Below are positions 17,223 through 25,888 of a DNA stretch of 64,000 nt, one piece after another (position 1 is the first letter of the stretch; the number at the start of each line of letters is the position of its first letter). Made by a program: the position numbers and the translations under genes. The notes under the pieces were generated by a model, which ran no database searches, was not told the DNA's origin, and saw only the letters and a program-made list of their open reading frames with translations. This DNA is from Aquimarina spinulae. Lineage in GTDB: Bacteria > Bacteroidota > Bacteroidia > Flavobacteriales > Flavobacteriaceae. The stretch covers positions 868,001-932,000 of the forward strand of contig NZ_CALSBP010000001.1 in assembly GCF_943373825.1 (NCBI RefSeq), read 5' to 3'.

Positions 17223-17384
17223 GAAGTGGTTTAAACTTTTTTCAATTCGCTATAAAAATGCCTTTTTTTACTCAATTTTTGCCTTTTTCTTACTTCGTAG
17301 CGCTGCTATGAAGCGCAAAAAATACTTCAATTGATCAAAAAACTACTATTTTTTCGCTAGAGTCAAAAAAGGTTAAACCACTTC
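17223..17384. repeat. Long imperfect inverted repeat, MITE-like
   Basis: The ends GAAGTGGTTTAA and TTAAACCACTTC are perfect inverted repeats, and the arms pair imperfectly inward to a centre at GTAGCGCTGCTATGAAGCGC (about 17287-17306). The element holds no open frame. A third copy of the end, TTAAACCACTTC, lies alone at 16380-16391. It may be a small non-autonomous mobile element or a dispersed hairpin repeat. The remaining gap (16944-17498) shows only the shared motif and the start region of the next gene. Confidence 0.6.
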
Positions 17385-17498
17385 GGTAAGTAGTATGTAT
17401 ACCTCACAATTTTAATTTAACAATTCTTTAACATTTCTGATAAAACCATGCCTTACTAATGCTCGTAAGTATGGCCGTAAACTTTTAAAATAAAAAAA

Positions 17499-18188
17499 AT
17501 GAACATTATTAAAAAAACAAACTTGTTTATCATTGGCGGTCTACTTTCTATAGGACTGGTATTAATTGCTGCCGATCATTTAGATGCTCCAGCTGTTGCT
17601 GGGGGTACTGCAGACATCACAGATGTTTATGCTTTAGAAGGAGCAAACCCTGACAACACCGTTTTTGTAGCAAACGTACAAGGGCTTTTAACTCCGGGAG
17701 CTACTGCACAATTTGATGAAAATGTACTCATAGAGTTCAATATTGATAATGATGGAGATCATATAGAGGATAGGGTAATACAGGCAATAACTAGAGATGG
17801 TATTATGTATTTCTTTGGGCCTTATGCCCCAAGTGCAACTGGGTTGAACAGTACTATTGATGATAAAACTCAATATTTGGGTCAGGTTGAGATTAGTACA
17901 GGAGCAAATGCAACTACAGCAACGGCTAATGGGATCTCTTATTTTGCAGGTCTTCGTAAAGATCCGTTCTTCTTTGCTTTTAGTGAGTTTAATCAAGTAA
18001 TCGCAGGAACATCTACTGCACCAGCGGGGGGATTTAACGATCCAGGTAAAGATGATTTTCTCGGAACCAATGTATTGTCTATAGTAGTAGAAGTACCTAA
18101 TACATTACTAGGAGGAACTTTTGACCATCCTGCAGGAACAGGAGTACAAGTATTCAGTACCTGGGTAGAAGCAAAAAGAAAACAATAA
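17499..18188 (+). CDS. DUF4331 family exported protein, N-terminal half type
   Basis: 229 residues with a signal peptide or membrane anchor (FIIGGLLSIGLVLIAA) followed by the hallmark DHLDAPAV and DITDVYAL motifs of DUF4331. FDENVLIEFNIDNDGD and DPFFFAFSEFNQV are further family positions. DUF4331 proteins of other bacteria are usually one chain of 400-500 residues; here the first half is one gene and the second half resembles the next gene (18219-18833). The family has no firm function; it is secreted or periplasmic. The next gene starts 30 bases after it, so the pair is probably co-transcribed with the TPR and TonB receptor genes. Confidence 0.85.
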   Translation: MNIIKKTNLFIIGGLLSIGLVLIAADHLDAPAVAGGTADITDVYALEGANPDNTVFVANVQGLLTPGATAQFDENVLIEFNIDNDGDHIEDRVIQAITRDGIMYFFGPYAPSATGLNSTIDDKTQYLGQVEISTGANATTATANGISYFAGLRKDPFFFAFSEFNQVIAGTSTAPAGGFNDPGKDDFLGTNVLSIVVEVPNTLLGGTFDHPAGTGVQVFSTWVEAKRKQ

Positions 18189-18218
18189 TAAGAACATAAA
18201 TTTTTTAAAATACAAAAC

Positions 18219-18833
18219 ATGATGAAATTGAATAATATAAAATATATAGTAGCCGCTCTTGTAGTAGCCATTGGAGTAAGCAGTTGTAACAAAGATGATG
18301 ACGGAGGAGTAGTAATTACACCACCAGTACAGATAGATTTTTCTGGGACATTTGTTCAGGTAGATCAAATGGGAAGACCAGGTATTAATACTGTTTTTAA
18401 TCCAACCGATGATGCTAAAAACAGCTTTAATGTAACGATTCCTTCTGAGCAGGGAGTAACATTTCAACCGGCATTTTTACAACGTTTAAATGATCTTCAT
18501 GCTGCATTTGGCGTAACCTATGAAAACAATATATTAGGTCTTGATGCAGCAACATTAACTACTATTCTGGCTACAGATGTATTATGGGTAGCACCAGATG
18601 GACCAACGACCTATTTTGATGGTACAAATGTACTTACCGGTAGAGGTTTATCTGATGATGTGATCGATATTTCTTTAACCCTTATGTTTGGAGGAATGAA
18701 TGGAGATCGATTTAGCGGCCAGGATCTTGATGGAGATGGTGTAGAAGATTTACCATTATTGGTTAGAGATGGAGTACCTTCATCAGTAAATGCTTTAGCT
18801 TCATTCCCATACTTAGAAGCACCTAATATGTAA
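18219..18833 (+). CDS. DUF4331 family lipoprotein, C-terminal half type
   Basis: 204 residues with a lipoprotein signal, lipobox GVSSC (Cys22). The mature part (FVQVDQMGRPGINTVFNPTD, AFLQRLNDLHAAFG, LSDDVIDISLTLMFGG) corresponds to the C-terminal half of DUF4331 proteins. Thus the family appears split into a signal-peptide half and a lipoprotein half that may associate at the membrane. It is followed by an inverted repeat at 18855-18924 and then by a TPR lipoprotein and a TonB receptor on the same strand. Confidence 0.8.
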   Translation: MMKLNNIKYIVAALVVAIGVSSCNKDDDGGVVITPPVQIDFSGTFVQVDQMGRPGINTVFNPTDDAKNSFNVTIPSEQGVTFQPAFLQRLNDLHAAFGVTYENNILGLDAATLTTILATDVLWVAPDGPTTYFDGTNVLTGRGLSDDVIDISLTLMFGGMNGDRFSGQDLDGDGVEDLPLLVRDGVPSSVNALASFPYLEAPNM

Positions 18834-18854
18834 AGTAGAACCCCTGCTTATCTA

Positions 18855-18924
18855 GTCATAATCGAACGAAGTCGGGAAATTACCCCGTATTATATTCTAA
18901 AACATCGACTTCGTTCTTTATGAC
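18855..18924. repeat. Inverted repeat inside the DUF4331 operon
   Basis: GTCATAA and GAACGAAGTCG at 18855-18874 pair with CGACTTCGTTC and TTATGAC at 18906-18924, with a 31-base spacer. It could attenuate transcription between the DUF4331 genes and the TPR gene, or be a dispersed intergenic repeat. There is no T-run. Confidence 0.6.
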
Positions 18925-18970
18925 AATCCTAAAATTGCCTCGAATACAAAAACTTCAAAAAACAAAAAAG

Positions 18971-20260
18971 ATGAAATTAATAAACATAATATATGTAATG
19001 GTTATGGCATGCATTCTTGTTTCATGCCAGAAATCAAAAAATATCATTACCAGTCCCCAGGATTATGAAGCGTATCTTCAGAAAAAACAAAATCCAAAAG
19101 CTCAACAAGCTATAAAAGAACTACAATTCTGGAATAAAAGAATAACAGAAGATAGTACACAAATTCTTGCTATGTCTCGTGCAGCAGGAGTCTATTCACA
19201 GTTATTTAAATATACAGGAGATATACAATACCTTAAAAAGGTAGAGCAGGTACTTGTTAAATCTGTAGCTGTGGCTGCTATAAAAAAAGAGGGCTACCTC
19301 TTGGCATTGGCACAAAATTTTATTTCTCAACATCGATTTAATGAAGCAAAAAAAGCGGCTGAAGGTGCCTTTATATTAAACCCTAATACAGCATCAAGAT
19401 TAGTATTGTTTGATGTGTCTATGGAATTAGGAGAGTATGACGAAGCAAAAAAACATTTAGAAAGTGTTGCCAATCAAAGTGATTACAATTTTTTAATTCG
19501 ATTAGCAAAATGGAATGACTATAAAGGTAATCTGGATGCTACAATACGTTATATGGAAAAGGCAAAATCGATTGCAGAAAGTAGTAAAAACCAAAGTTTA
19601 ATCCTGTGGTCATATACAAACATAGCAGATTACTATGGTCATGCTGGTAGAATTAAGGATTCGTATGACCATTATTTAAAAGCATTAGAAATAGACCCTT
19701 CAAATGGATACGCCAAAAAAGGAATTGCATGGATTGCCTATTCATATGAGGAGAATCCAGAAGAAGCGTTAAGAATTATAGATGCAGTGATAGAGACTCA
19801 TCAAAGCCCAGATTACTATTTGTTAAAAGCTGAAATTGCCCAATTTCAAAAAAACAAAAAAAGCAAATACCAAAATATCACAGCGTATAATGAAGCTGTT
19901 AATGATCAAAGGTATGGCGATATGTATAATGCTTATAATGCAATGCTTTTGGCAGAAGAATATCAGGAATTTGATAAAGCCTTACAGATTGCAGAAAGAG
20001 AGATTGCTAATCGACCAACACCAGAAATATATGATTTAAAAGCCTATATCCTTACGCTTAAGGGAGACCATAAACAAGCATTAGAAATTGCTCAAAAATA
20101 TATTATCGATAAAACTTTTGAACCAGAAGCTAATTATCATATCGCACAGATTTATAAGGCTAATGGTATGCTCGATAAAGTAAAAGCTATAAAGCAAGAA
20201 CTGCTGGAGAGTAGTTACGAGTTAGGACCTGTGTTATCTAAAAGTATTATAGAACTATAA
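18971..20260 (+). CDS. TPR-repeat lipoprotein
   Basis: 429 residues from the ATG at 18971, where a lipoprotein signal begins (lipobox LVSC). The longer frame from 18920 would start inside the hairpin and has no signal, so I reject it. Several tetratricopeptide repeats are visible, for example near 220-290 (SYDHYLKALEIDPSNGYAKKGIAWIAYS) and 330-400 (FDKALQIAEREIANRP, DHKQALEIAQKYI). TPR arrays mediate protein contacts. It is located between the DUF4331 pair and a TonB receptor whose start lies 9 bases on, which suggests a common surface complex. Confidence 0.85.
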   Translation: MKLINIIYVMVMACILVSCQKSKNIITSPQDYEAYLQKKQNPKAQQAIKELQFWNKRITEDSTQILAMSRAAGVYSQLFKYTGDIQYLKKVEQVLVKSVAVAAIKKEGYLLALAQNFISQHRFNEAKKAAEGAFILNPNTASRLVLFDVSMELGEYDEAKKHLESVANQSDYNFLIRLAKWNDYKGNLDATIRYMEKAKSIAESSKNQSLILWSYTNIADYYGHAGRIKDSYDHYLKALEIDPSNGYAKKGIAWIAYSYEENPEEALRIIDAVIETHQSPDYYLLKAEIAQFQKNKKSKYQNITAYNEAVNDQRYGDMYNAYNAMLLAEEYQEFDKALQIAEREIANRPTPEIYDLKAYILTLKGDHKQALEIAQKYIIDKTFEPEANYHIAQIYKANGMLDKVKAIKQELLESSYELGPVLSKSIIEL

Positions 20261-20269
20261 CCAAAACCC

Positions 20270-22495
20270 ATGAAGTACTCTATTTACATACTAATGATCT
20301 TTTGTTTTGGTTATGTACAAAGCCAAACTATAAAAGGTAAGATTTACGACACTTTTGCTAATCCTCTGGATGGAGCATATGTTTTGAATACGACATCAGA
20401 AAATCATACGCATACCCTCGAAAACGGAAAGTTTGTTTTAGACAATGTTTCTGTTGGGAATACACTAACCATTCGTTTATTGGGGTTCGAAACCCAACAA
20501 TTAGTGGTTAGAGCAGAAGATTTTACTAAAGAACAGACTATTACATTAAAAGATAAGATATTTCAGTTAGACGAATTAATAGTAAAACAAGAAATAAACC
20601 CATTGCAGCTAATTACTAAACTGGATATGAAGACCAATCCAGTTAACTCTTCTCAGGAAATACTTCGCAGGGTACCTGGTTTATTTATTGGGCAACATGC
20701 CGGAGGAGGAAAAGCAGAGCAGATATTTCTTAGAGGTTTTGATGTAGATCATGGTACCGATATAGCCATTTCTGTAGACGGGATGCCAGTGAATATGGTA
20801 TCTCATGCACACGGACAAGGATATGCTGATCTTCATTTTGTAATCCCAGAAACTATAGGCAAAGTAGACCTGGGTAAAGGTGCTTATTATGCAGATCAAG
20901 GTAATTTTAATACCGCAGGGTATGTTTCTTTCAGCACAAAAGAAAGATTTAAGAACAATCAAATCAAAATAGAAGCAGGGGACTTTAATACTCTTAGGAC
21001 GGTTGGTTTATTTAATCTTTTTGAAGCCTCGGCAAAAGAAGATATGTTTTTGGCATTAGAATATCTAGAAAGTGATGGTCCTTTTAACTCTGCACAGAAT
21101 TTTAATAGAATTAATCTAGCTACAAAATATACAACACAGCTTTCTGATAACAATAAGATATCGGTATCCGGCTCTCATTTTACCAGTAGATGGGATGCAT
21201 CTGGGCAAGTCCCAATCAGGGCAGTAGTGCAGGGTTTAATTACCAGATTTGGAGCAATAGATGATACCGAAGGCGGTAAGACATCAAGAACAAATTTTAA
21301 TGTTAATTATAACAAATTTATATCTGATAATACGACATTAAAAACCAATGCATATTATACTCATTATGATTTTGAACTGTATTCTAATTTCACTTTTTTT
21401 CTTAATGATCCGATTAATGGTGACCAGATTAGACAAAGAGAAGATCGTGATATTTTTGGGTTCAATAGTAGGTTAAATTCATTTTTCTCCTGGAATGATA
21501 TTAATATTGATATTAATGCAGGAATAGGAGTACGTAATGATGCTATTTCAAACAATGAATTGTCCCGAACACGTAATAGAACTGAGACGTTGGAGAATGT
21601 AAGTTTAGGAAATGTGAATGAAACCAATTCATATAGCTTTCTAGAAACCGTTTTTGACTTCGGAAAATTTAAAATAACACCTGCACTACGTTGGGATTAT
21701 TTTAAATATATATATGACGATGCGCTATTGCTAGATTATAGGACACAATCTAATACAAAAAGCATTCTTACTCCAAAACTTCAATTTTCATATGACCCTA
21801 CAGATAACCTGAATGTTTTCTTAAAATCAGGAATTGGTTTTCATGGTAATGATACTAGAGTAGTGGTAGCACAGCGAGGAGAAAAAATATTACCCAAAGC
21901 ATATTCGATTGATATTGGGTTAAACTGGAAACCATTTTCAAAACTATTTTTTAATGCGGCATTTTGGTATTTAGAATTAGATCAGGAATTTGTGTATGTT
22001 GGGGATGAAGGTGTTGTAGAACCCAGCGGAAAAACAAGAAGATTAGGACTAGATTTAAGTGCTAGGTATCAAATTAAGGATTGGCTGTATTTTGATACAG
22101 ATATTACGTATACACAATCCAGAAGTTTGGATGCACCTAAAGGAGAAGATCATATACCATTGGCACCAAAATTTACAGCTACAGGAGGAATTAGTTTTGA
22201 TAAAATACACAATTTTTCTGGCGGATTTAGATATCGATATTTGGGCGATCGAGCCGCAAATGAAGACAATAGTATTGTAGCAAAAGGCTATACCATTGTC
22301 GATGCAAATGTTAATTATACATGGAGAAACTTTAACATTGGAGTTACCATAGAAAACTTATTTAACAGTGAATGGAACGAAACGCAATTTGCTACCGAAT
22401 CCAGATTGTTTAATGAATCAGAGTCTGTAGAAGAGATACATTTTACCCCAGGTACACCTTTTTTTGCTAAGGTAGGAGTAACATATAGTTTTTAA
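20270..22495 (+). CDS. TonB-dependent outer-membrane receptor
   Basis: 741 residues. Signal peptide (cleavage after VQS), then a carboxypeptidase-like regulatory domain at about 20-95 (IKGKIYDTFANPLDGAYV, TIRLLGFETQQL), a plug domain at about 105-235 (SQEILRRVPGLFIGQHAGGG, FLRGFDVDHGTDIAISVDGM) and a 22-strand barrel to a C-terminal Phe. It takes up a substrate with energy from TonB-ExbBD. The plug contains two histidine-rich spots (DVDHGTD, VSHAHGQGYADLHF), as in receptors associated with metals, which is only suggestive. Its partners are probably the TPR lipoprotein and the DUF4331 pair directly upstream. Confidence 0.9.
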   Translation: MKYSIYILMIFCFGYVQSQTIKGKIYDTFANPLDGAYVLNTTSENHTHTLENGKFVLDNVSVGNTLTIRLLGFETQQLVVRAEDFTKEQTITLKDKIFQLDELIVKQEINPLQLITKLDMKTNPVNSSQEILRRVPGLFIGQHAGGGKAEQIFLRGFDVDHGTDIAISVDGMPVNMVSHAHGQGYADLHFVIPETIGKVDLGKGAYYADQGNFNTAGYVSFSTKERFKNNQIKIEAGDFNTLRTVGLFNLFEASAKEDMFLALEYLESDGPFNSAQNFNRINLATKYTTQLSDNNKISVSGSHFTSRWDASGQVPIRAVVQGLITRFGAIDDTEGGKTSRTNFNVNYNKFISDNTTLKTNAYYTHYDFELYSNFTFFLNDPINGDQIRQREDRDIFGFNSRLNSFFSWNDINIDINAGIGVRNDAISNNELSRTRNRTETLENVSLGNVNETNSYSFLETVFDFGKFKITPALRWDYFKYIYDDALLLDYRTQSNTKSILTPKLQFSYDPTDNLNVFLKSGIGFHGNDTRVVVAQRGEKILPKAYSIDIGLNWKPFSKLFFNAAFWYLELDQEFVYVGDEGVVEPSGKTRRLGLDLSARYQIKDWLYFDTDITYTQSRSLDAPKGEDHIPLAPKFTATGGISFDKIHNFSGGFRYRYLGDRAANEDNSIVAKGYTIVDANVNYTWRNFNIGVTIENLFNSEWNETQFATESRLFNESESVEEIHFTPGTPFFAKVGVTYSF

Positions 22496-22578
22496 GTGTG
22501 AAAATTAATATTGTGATAAGTGATATTAATTATAAAATAACCTCAATTTATTAATTGTTGTTTGTTTTTTGATGTGTA

Positions 22579-22614
22579 GAAAAGCTTGTTTGCAGGGGCG
22601 CAAACGGGCTTTTC
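22579..22614 (+). terminator. Terminator of the TonB receptor operon
   Basis: GAAAAGCTTGTTTGC pairs with GCAAACGGGCTTTTC (two G-T pairs), with a 6-base loop, followed by TTATTTTG. It ends the 17499-22495 transcription unit. Confidence 0.9.
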
Positions 22615-22798
22615 TTATTTTGATTTTTTAGGTATTGAGTACTTGACCAGAATGATAGTTGAGCTAATACCATTTACAATAGGAATGTATTGTAATATTT
22701 TTTGTTGAAGTATTTACTGCCCTCTTCAATCACGGTAAGCACATTTAAGATCAATACATATTAAAAAGAGGGGGAGGAATTGTTTTTTGTAGGTTTTT

Positions 22799-22829
22799 GT
22801 CATTCCAGCGTATGCTGAAATCTATTTTC
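22799..22829. repeat. Small intergenic hairpin repeat
   Basis: GTCATTCCAGCGTATGCTGA with AATCTATTTTC resembles the widespread flavobacterial intergenic repeat that encodes a CAGC/GCTG hairpin. The rest of the gap 22615-22948 shows no gene. Confidence 0.45.
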
Positions 22830-22948
22830 AATCAAAAAAACGGTATCAGACCTATACAAATTCAACTTTTTACCCTTAGAGTAAAAGTAATTTTTTTAAG
22901 TGTGTTTGCCTTGCCCTTTTCATTACATTAATTTGAAATAAACAAAAA

Positions 22949-23296
22949 CTAAAGGTAAAGATAGGCCCAATAAATCAAACCAAATTGTAGTAATAATCTA
23001 ATGACTAAAACGAATTTTGGTAGATTTAAACTCGCTTTTTTATGTGTAAGCATATGTATATGAACCGGAAAAAATAGAATGAGCATAAAAATTATACTCC
23101 AGGCAGAAACCGTCCTGGTTGTTGTAAATAATAAACCGCAACTCACAAGAATTTCAGCAATACCACTTATATAAACCAAAAGTTTATGATAAGGAATATA
23201 CAAAGGCATGATTCTCATGAATGCCTTAGGACGAATTAGATGAAAAACTCCGGCAATACCGAAGATGAAGGATAAAATATATAAATGCCAGTTCAT
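22949..23296 (-). CDS. DoxX-like small membrane protein
   Basis: 115 residues with four predicted transmembrane helices (about 4-22, 40-60, 66-86 and 95-114). The pattern FGIAGVFHLIRP near the start and YISGIAEILVSCGLLF in helix 2 matches the DoxX/MauE-like family of small four-helix proteins. Its function is not well defined; some members act with redox proteins. It is convergent to the TonB receptor gene and lies downstream of the anti-sigma gene on the same strand (277-base gap). Confidence 0.8.
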   Translation of the reverse strand: MNWHLYILSFIFGIAGVFHLIRPKAFMRIMPLYIPYHKLLVYISGIAEILVSCGLLFTTTRTVSAWSIIFMLILFFPVHIHMLTHKKASLNLPKFVLVIRLLLQFGLIYWAYLYL

Positions 23297-23572
23297 TAGA
23301 TTTCAGTGGTTTTTTTCTCGATACGGTTTGTGTATGATTTTTGTTTGAAGTCATCATTTTAATATAGCTTCTTTTCTTAAAATTGTACGGTACAATCTGT
23401 ATTCATAGAAACTTGATTTCTGAAGTATATTTTTTGTAATATACAAAACCAAAGTATAAAGTATCGTGCCTTCCTTGGTCTTGAATGTATGATTTCTATA
23501 GGTAGTATTATAATAAATGAAAATATCTCTAATTATAATTTTTACTAGTTTATTTACATCAGTGCCTTAGAA

Positions 23573-24370
23573 TTACGATGCTACAGTCCCCAATGTGTAT
23601 AATTGCTCCATAGTAGGAGATTCGCTACCGCCTTCAGGTTCTAGAGTTATTCCAAAGGCTTCGGATTTGTTAGGATTGTTTAACATGAAAATTTTAGTAT
23701 CATCTTTGTTAAATTCATCCAATATTCCCATACTAGTAGGTGTCAATGGATCAAGTTTTAGTGACCATACTTGATATACTTTTCCTGGTGGGGGAGTTGG
23801 TAGACCCGCTACATCGATATAAGCAGCTTGTTTATCTTTATCCCAATATACAGCTGCATAAGCAGTAGGATCGATCTGTTGTGCTTGTAAAGGAACCTGT
23901 ATAATATCTTTATTTCTTAATACACTTAATAAAGATTTGGTTTTAGAAAGGTCTTCTTCGACAACATTTATTTTTCCTTCTAAAAGTACTTTTTCTGTTT
24001 GATTGGTCACCAGTTGTTGTTGTAATGTTCTGTTCTTATTAAACTGAACAAATAATCCAATTAATAAAGCTACAGATGCTGCCCAACCGATATATGTAGG
24101 TACATTATTGCGTTTTCGAGTAATTGGGATTACATCGCTGGTATTCTCAGATTCAATTTGATTTTTAATTTTAGTATATGTTGGTGCTGTAGAAGTAGGA
24201 GCGGCTGCACTAGAAAGTTGGTGTAAAGCTTTTTCTATACGATCTACTTCTTTTACTGCTTCAGGATATTTTTGTAGTACCTTATATACTTTGGTATTCT
24301 CTTCTTCAGAGAGCGAACCATAAACGTATAGTTCTAAAATACCTGATGCTATGTATGCTTTAATATCCAT
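23573..24370 (-). CDS. Anti-sigma factor, RskA family
   Basis: 265 residues. Residues 1-75 form the zinc-less anti-sigma helix bundle (SGILELYVYGSLSEEEN), then one transmembrane helix at about 93-111 (IGWAASVALLIGLFVQF), a coiled-coil stretch, and a C-terminal RskA domain at about 165-263 (AAVYWDKDKQAAYIDVAGLP, GKVYQVWSLKLDPLTP, GITLEPEGGS). It binds and silences its partner sigma factor until a signal outside the membrane releases it. It starts 7 bases after the sigma gene stop. The targets may include the nearby DUF4331/TonB receptor operon, by context only. Confidence 0.9.
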   Translation of the reverse strand: MDIKAYIASGILELYVYGSLSEEENTKVYKVLQKYPEAVKEVDRIEKALHQLSSAAAPTSTAPTYTKIKNQIESENTSDVIPITRKRNNVPTYIGWAASVALLIGLFVQFNKNRTLQQQLVTNQTEKVLLEGKINVVEEDLSKTKSLLSVLRNKDIIQVPLQAQQIDPTAYAAVYWDKDKQAAYIDVAGLPTPPPGKVYQVWSLKLDPLTPTSMGILDEFNKDDTKIFMLNNPNKSEAFGITLEPEGGSESPTMEQLYTLGTVAS

Positions 24371-24377
24371 GTAGTTA

Positions 24378-24917
24378 CTATACTTCTAATACTTGTTTTA
24401 GTTTATTGATACAAATTCTATTTCTCGTTTTAACTGTTCCCAAAGGGATATTAAGTTTTTCGGCAGTTTCTTTTTGAGTAAATCCTTTAAAAAATAGCAG
24501 ATCTATTACTTTTATACAAAGAGGTTCTAATGCGGCTATATATTTTTTGATACCAATACTGTCTATTTTACTGGTAAAATTAGTTTTGTCTTCTAGTATA
24601 TCTACGAAATAATCTGTAGTAAGGTTTTGAGAAGTATTTTTAAAATTTTTAGAACGGGTTTTATCAATGGCGGCATTACGGGCTATATTAAGAATCCAGG
24701 TAAAAAACCGTCCTTTTTTCTCAGAGTAAGAATTTGCATTATTCCATATTTTTATAAACACATCCTGTAATACTTCTTCAGATAACACTTCGTCTCTTAA
24801 GATATTATGAATAATACCAAAGACATTTTCAGAATACATATCATAAATACTTTTAAAAGCTACCTGATTTTTTTGTTGCAAAGCTATAATAAGTTCTGTA
24901 GGTTGCATGCTACTCAT
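24378..24917 (-). CDS. ECF RNA polymerase sigma factor (SigK-like)
   Basis: About 179 residues from the ATG at 24917 (MSSMQPTELI); the frame is open to 24962 but the extra residues do not resemble the family. Region 2 at about 25-95 has YDMYSENVFGIIHNIL and EVLQDVFIKIW, then FFTWILNIARNAAIDKTR. Region 4 at about 125-175 has GFTQKETAEKLNIPLGTVKT as recognition helix. It directs RNA polymerase to a small set of promoters and is paired with the RskA-type anti-sigma gene 7 bases downstream. This group often controls envelope-stress or oxidative genes. Confidence 0.9.
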   Translation of the reverse strand: MSSMQPTELIIALQQKNQVAFKSIYDMYSENVFGIIHNILRDEVLSEEVLQDVFIKIWNNANSYSEKKGRFFTWILNIARNAAIDKTRSKNFKNTSQNLTTDYFVDILEDKTNFTSKIDSIGIKKYIAALEPLCIKVIDLLFFKGFTQKETAEKLNIPLGTVKTRNRICINKLKQVLEV

Positions 24918-24962
24918 AAACAATTGATTATTGAAAGTACTATTTTTTAGTGACCAAAACAA

Positions 24963-25346
24963 AAGAAGTTATCAAAAGCTAACTTTATTATTATATACAT
25001 ATAACCCGTTGTGCATTTTAATTAAAATTCGATAGTTTAACGAATGTTATCAAGTTTAGATAATAAAGAACTTACTAGAAACACTGTTCTTGATATCTAC
25101 CTAGCACAAACGATTTTTTGATAAAAAACATGAATACTGTTCGAAATAATTATTTTGATATACAACGGGTTTGATTTTATAAATATGCATATCCGTTTTA
25201 GTTCTCTGGTAAGCAAGTTCTCTATTTTTAACCCCTTGTTAGCTTATAAAATATGCTTTCAAAAAACTGTTTCCACTTAAAGATTATAAAAACAATAATT
25301 AAGTATCTAAACGGATATACAATTTGAATATATCATGAAGCGAACA
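24963..25346. other. Intergenic region with two nested inverted repeats
   Basis: No gene seen. AACCCGTTGT (25003-25012) pairs with ACAACGGGTT (25162-25171), and ATATCCGTTT (25189-25198) with AAACGGATAT (25309-25318). Only very short open frames lie here on the - strand, although a full copy of the shared upstream module (25347-25442) points into it. It may be the leader of the sigma gene or the site of a decayed gene. Confidence 0.5.
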
Positions 25347-25442
25347 TATATATTCTATACTAAAATAGTTATATAGTATAGGTTTGACTAAATGAAATAC
25401 CTTGAAAAAATGATGATTTGTCGTTGAATTGAGTGTTTTTTT
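25347..25442 (-). promoter_or_regulatory. Shared upstream module, copy 6
   Basis: The motif at 25426-25442 reads on the - strand AAAAAAACACTCAATTC, preceded by ATCCATCGTTAGTATTC. The second element TTTTAGTATAGAATATA lies at about 25348-25364. Spacing between the two elements (about 75 bases) is the same as before the peptide gene at 10419 and the lipoprotein at 12898. The nearest gene is the sigma factor, more than 400 bases away. Confidence 0.5.
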
Positions 25443-25816
25443 GAATACTAACGATGGATTTCGGTTTGCGTATAAAAATGATAAGTATAGTAGCCCAATT
25501 AATTTACATTTTACTATAAAAAACTAATATAACTAAACGAATTACCTGTTTTTTATGATTAATATTCTATAACAGTATAAAGAAAAAAGCACTGGTATAG
25601 ATATATTTTGTTTGAGCACCTAAAGAGTATTACAATGTTAGTTTTTTAACTGGCATTATCCCATAATACTTATTTTTAAATGGTGTTTACGAGAAGTATG
25701 TGGTATGGTTTTAATACAAGTCTACGTTTTTCTACAGAAAAGAAACATGATTGGTTACAATTCATTCTTAAAAATTCATTAAAAAAGATTAAAAGTGATT
25801 TAGCAGAAGGATAAAA
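25443..25816. other. Intergenic region without recognised content
   Basis: No gene, repeat or hairpin that I can support. AT-rich, with short open frames only. Confidence 0.4.
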
Positions 25817-25857
25817 AAATAATTTCCGCCAATATCAATATTTGACGGAAATTATTT
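25817..25857 (-). terminator. Terminator of the lipocalin-like gene
   Basis: Perfect 12-base-pair stem AAATAATTTCCG/CGGAAATTATTT with a 17-base loop, followed on the - strand by TTTTTATCC. It lies 31 bases after the stop at 25889. Confidence 0.9.
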
Positions 25858-25888
25858 TATATACTATAGCTTCTAAACTACCTGTAAC

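Noticed and set aside
18920..18970. Upstream start of the TPR lipoprotein
   Set aside because: It begins inside an inverted repeat and hides the lipoprotein signal that begins at 18971.
25101..25190. 29-codon - strand frame after the orphan promoter module
   Set aside because: No leader, no cysteine pattern and no signal; too short to support.
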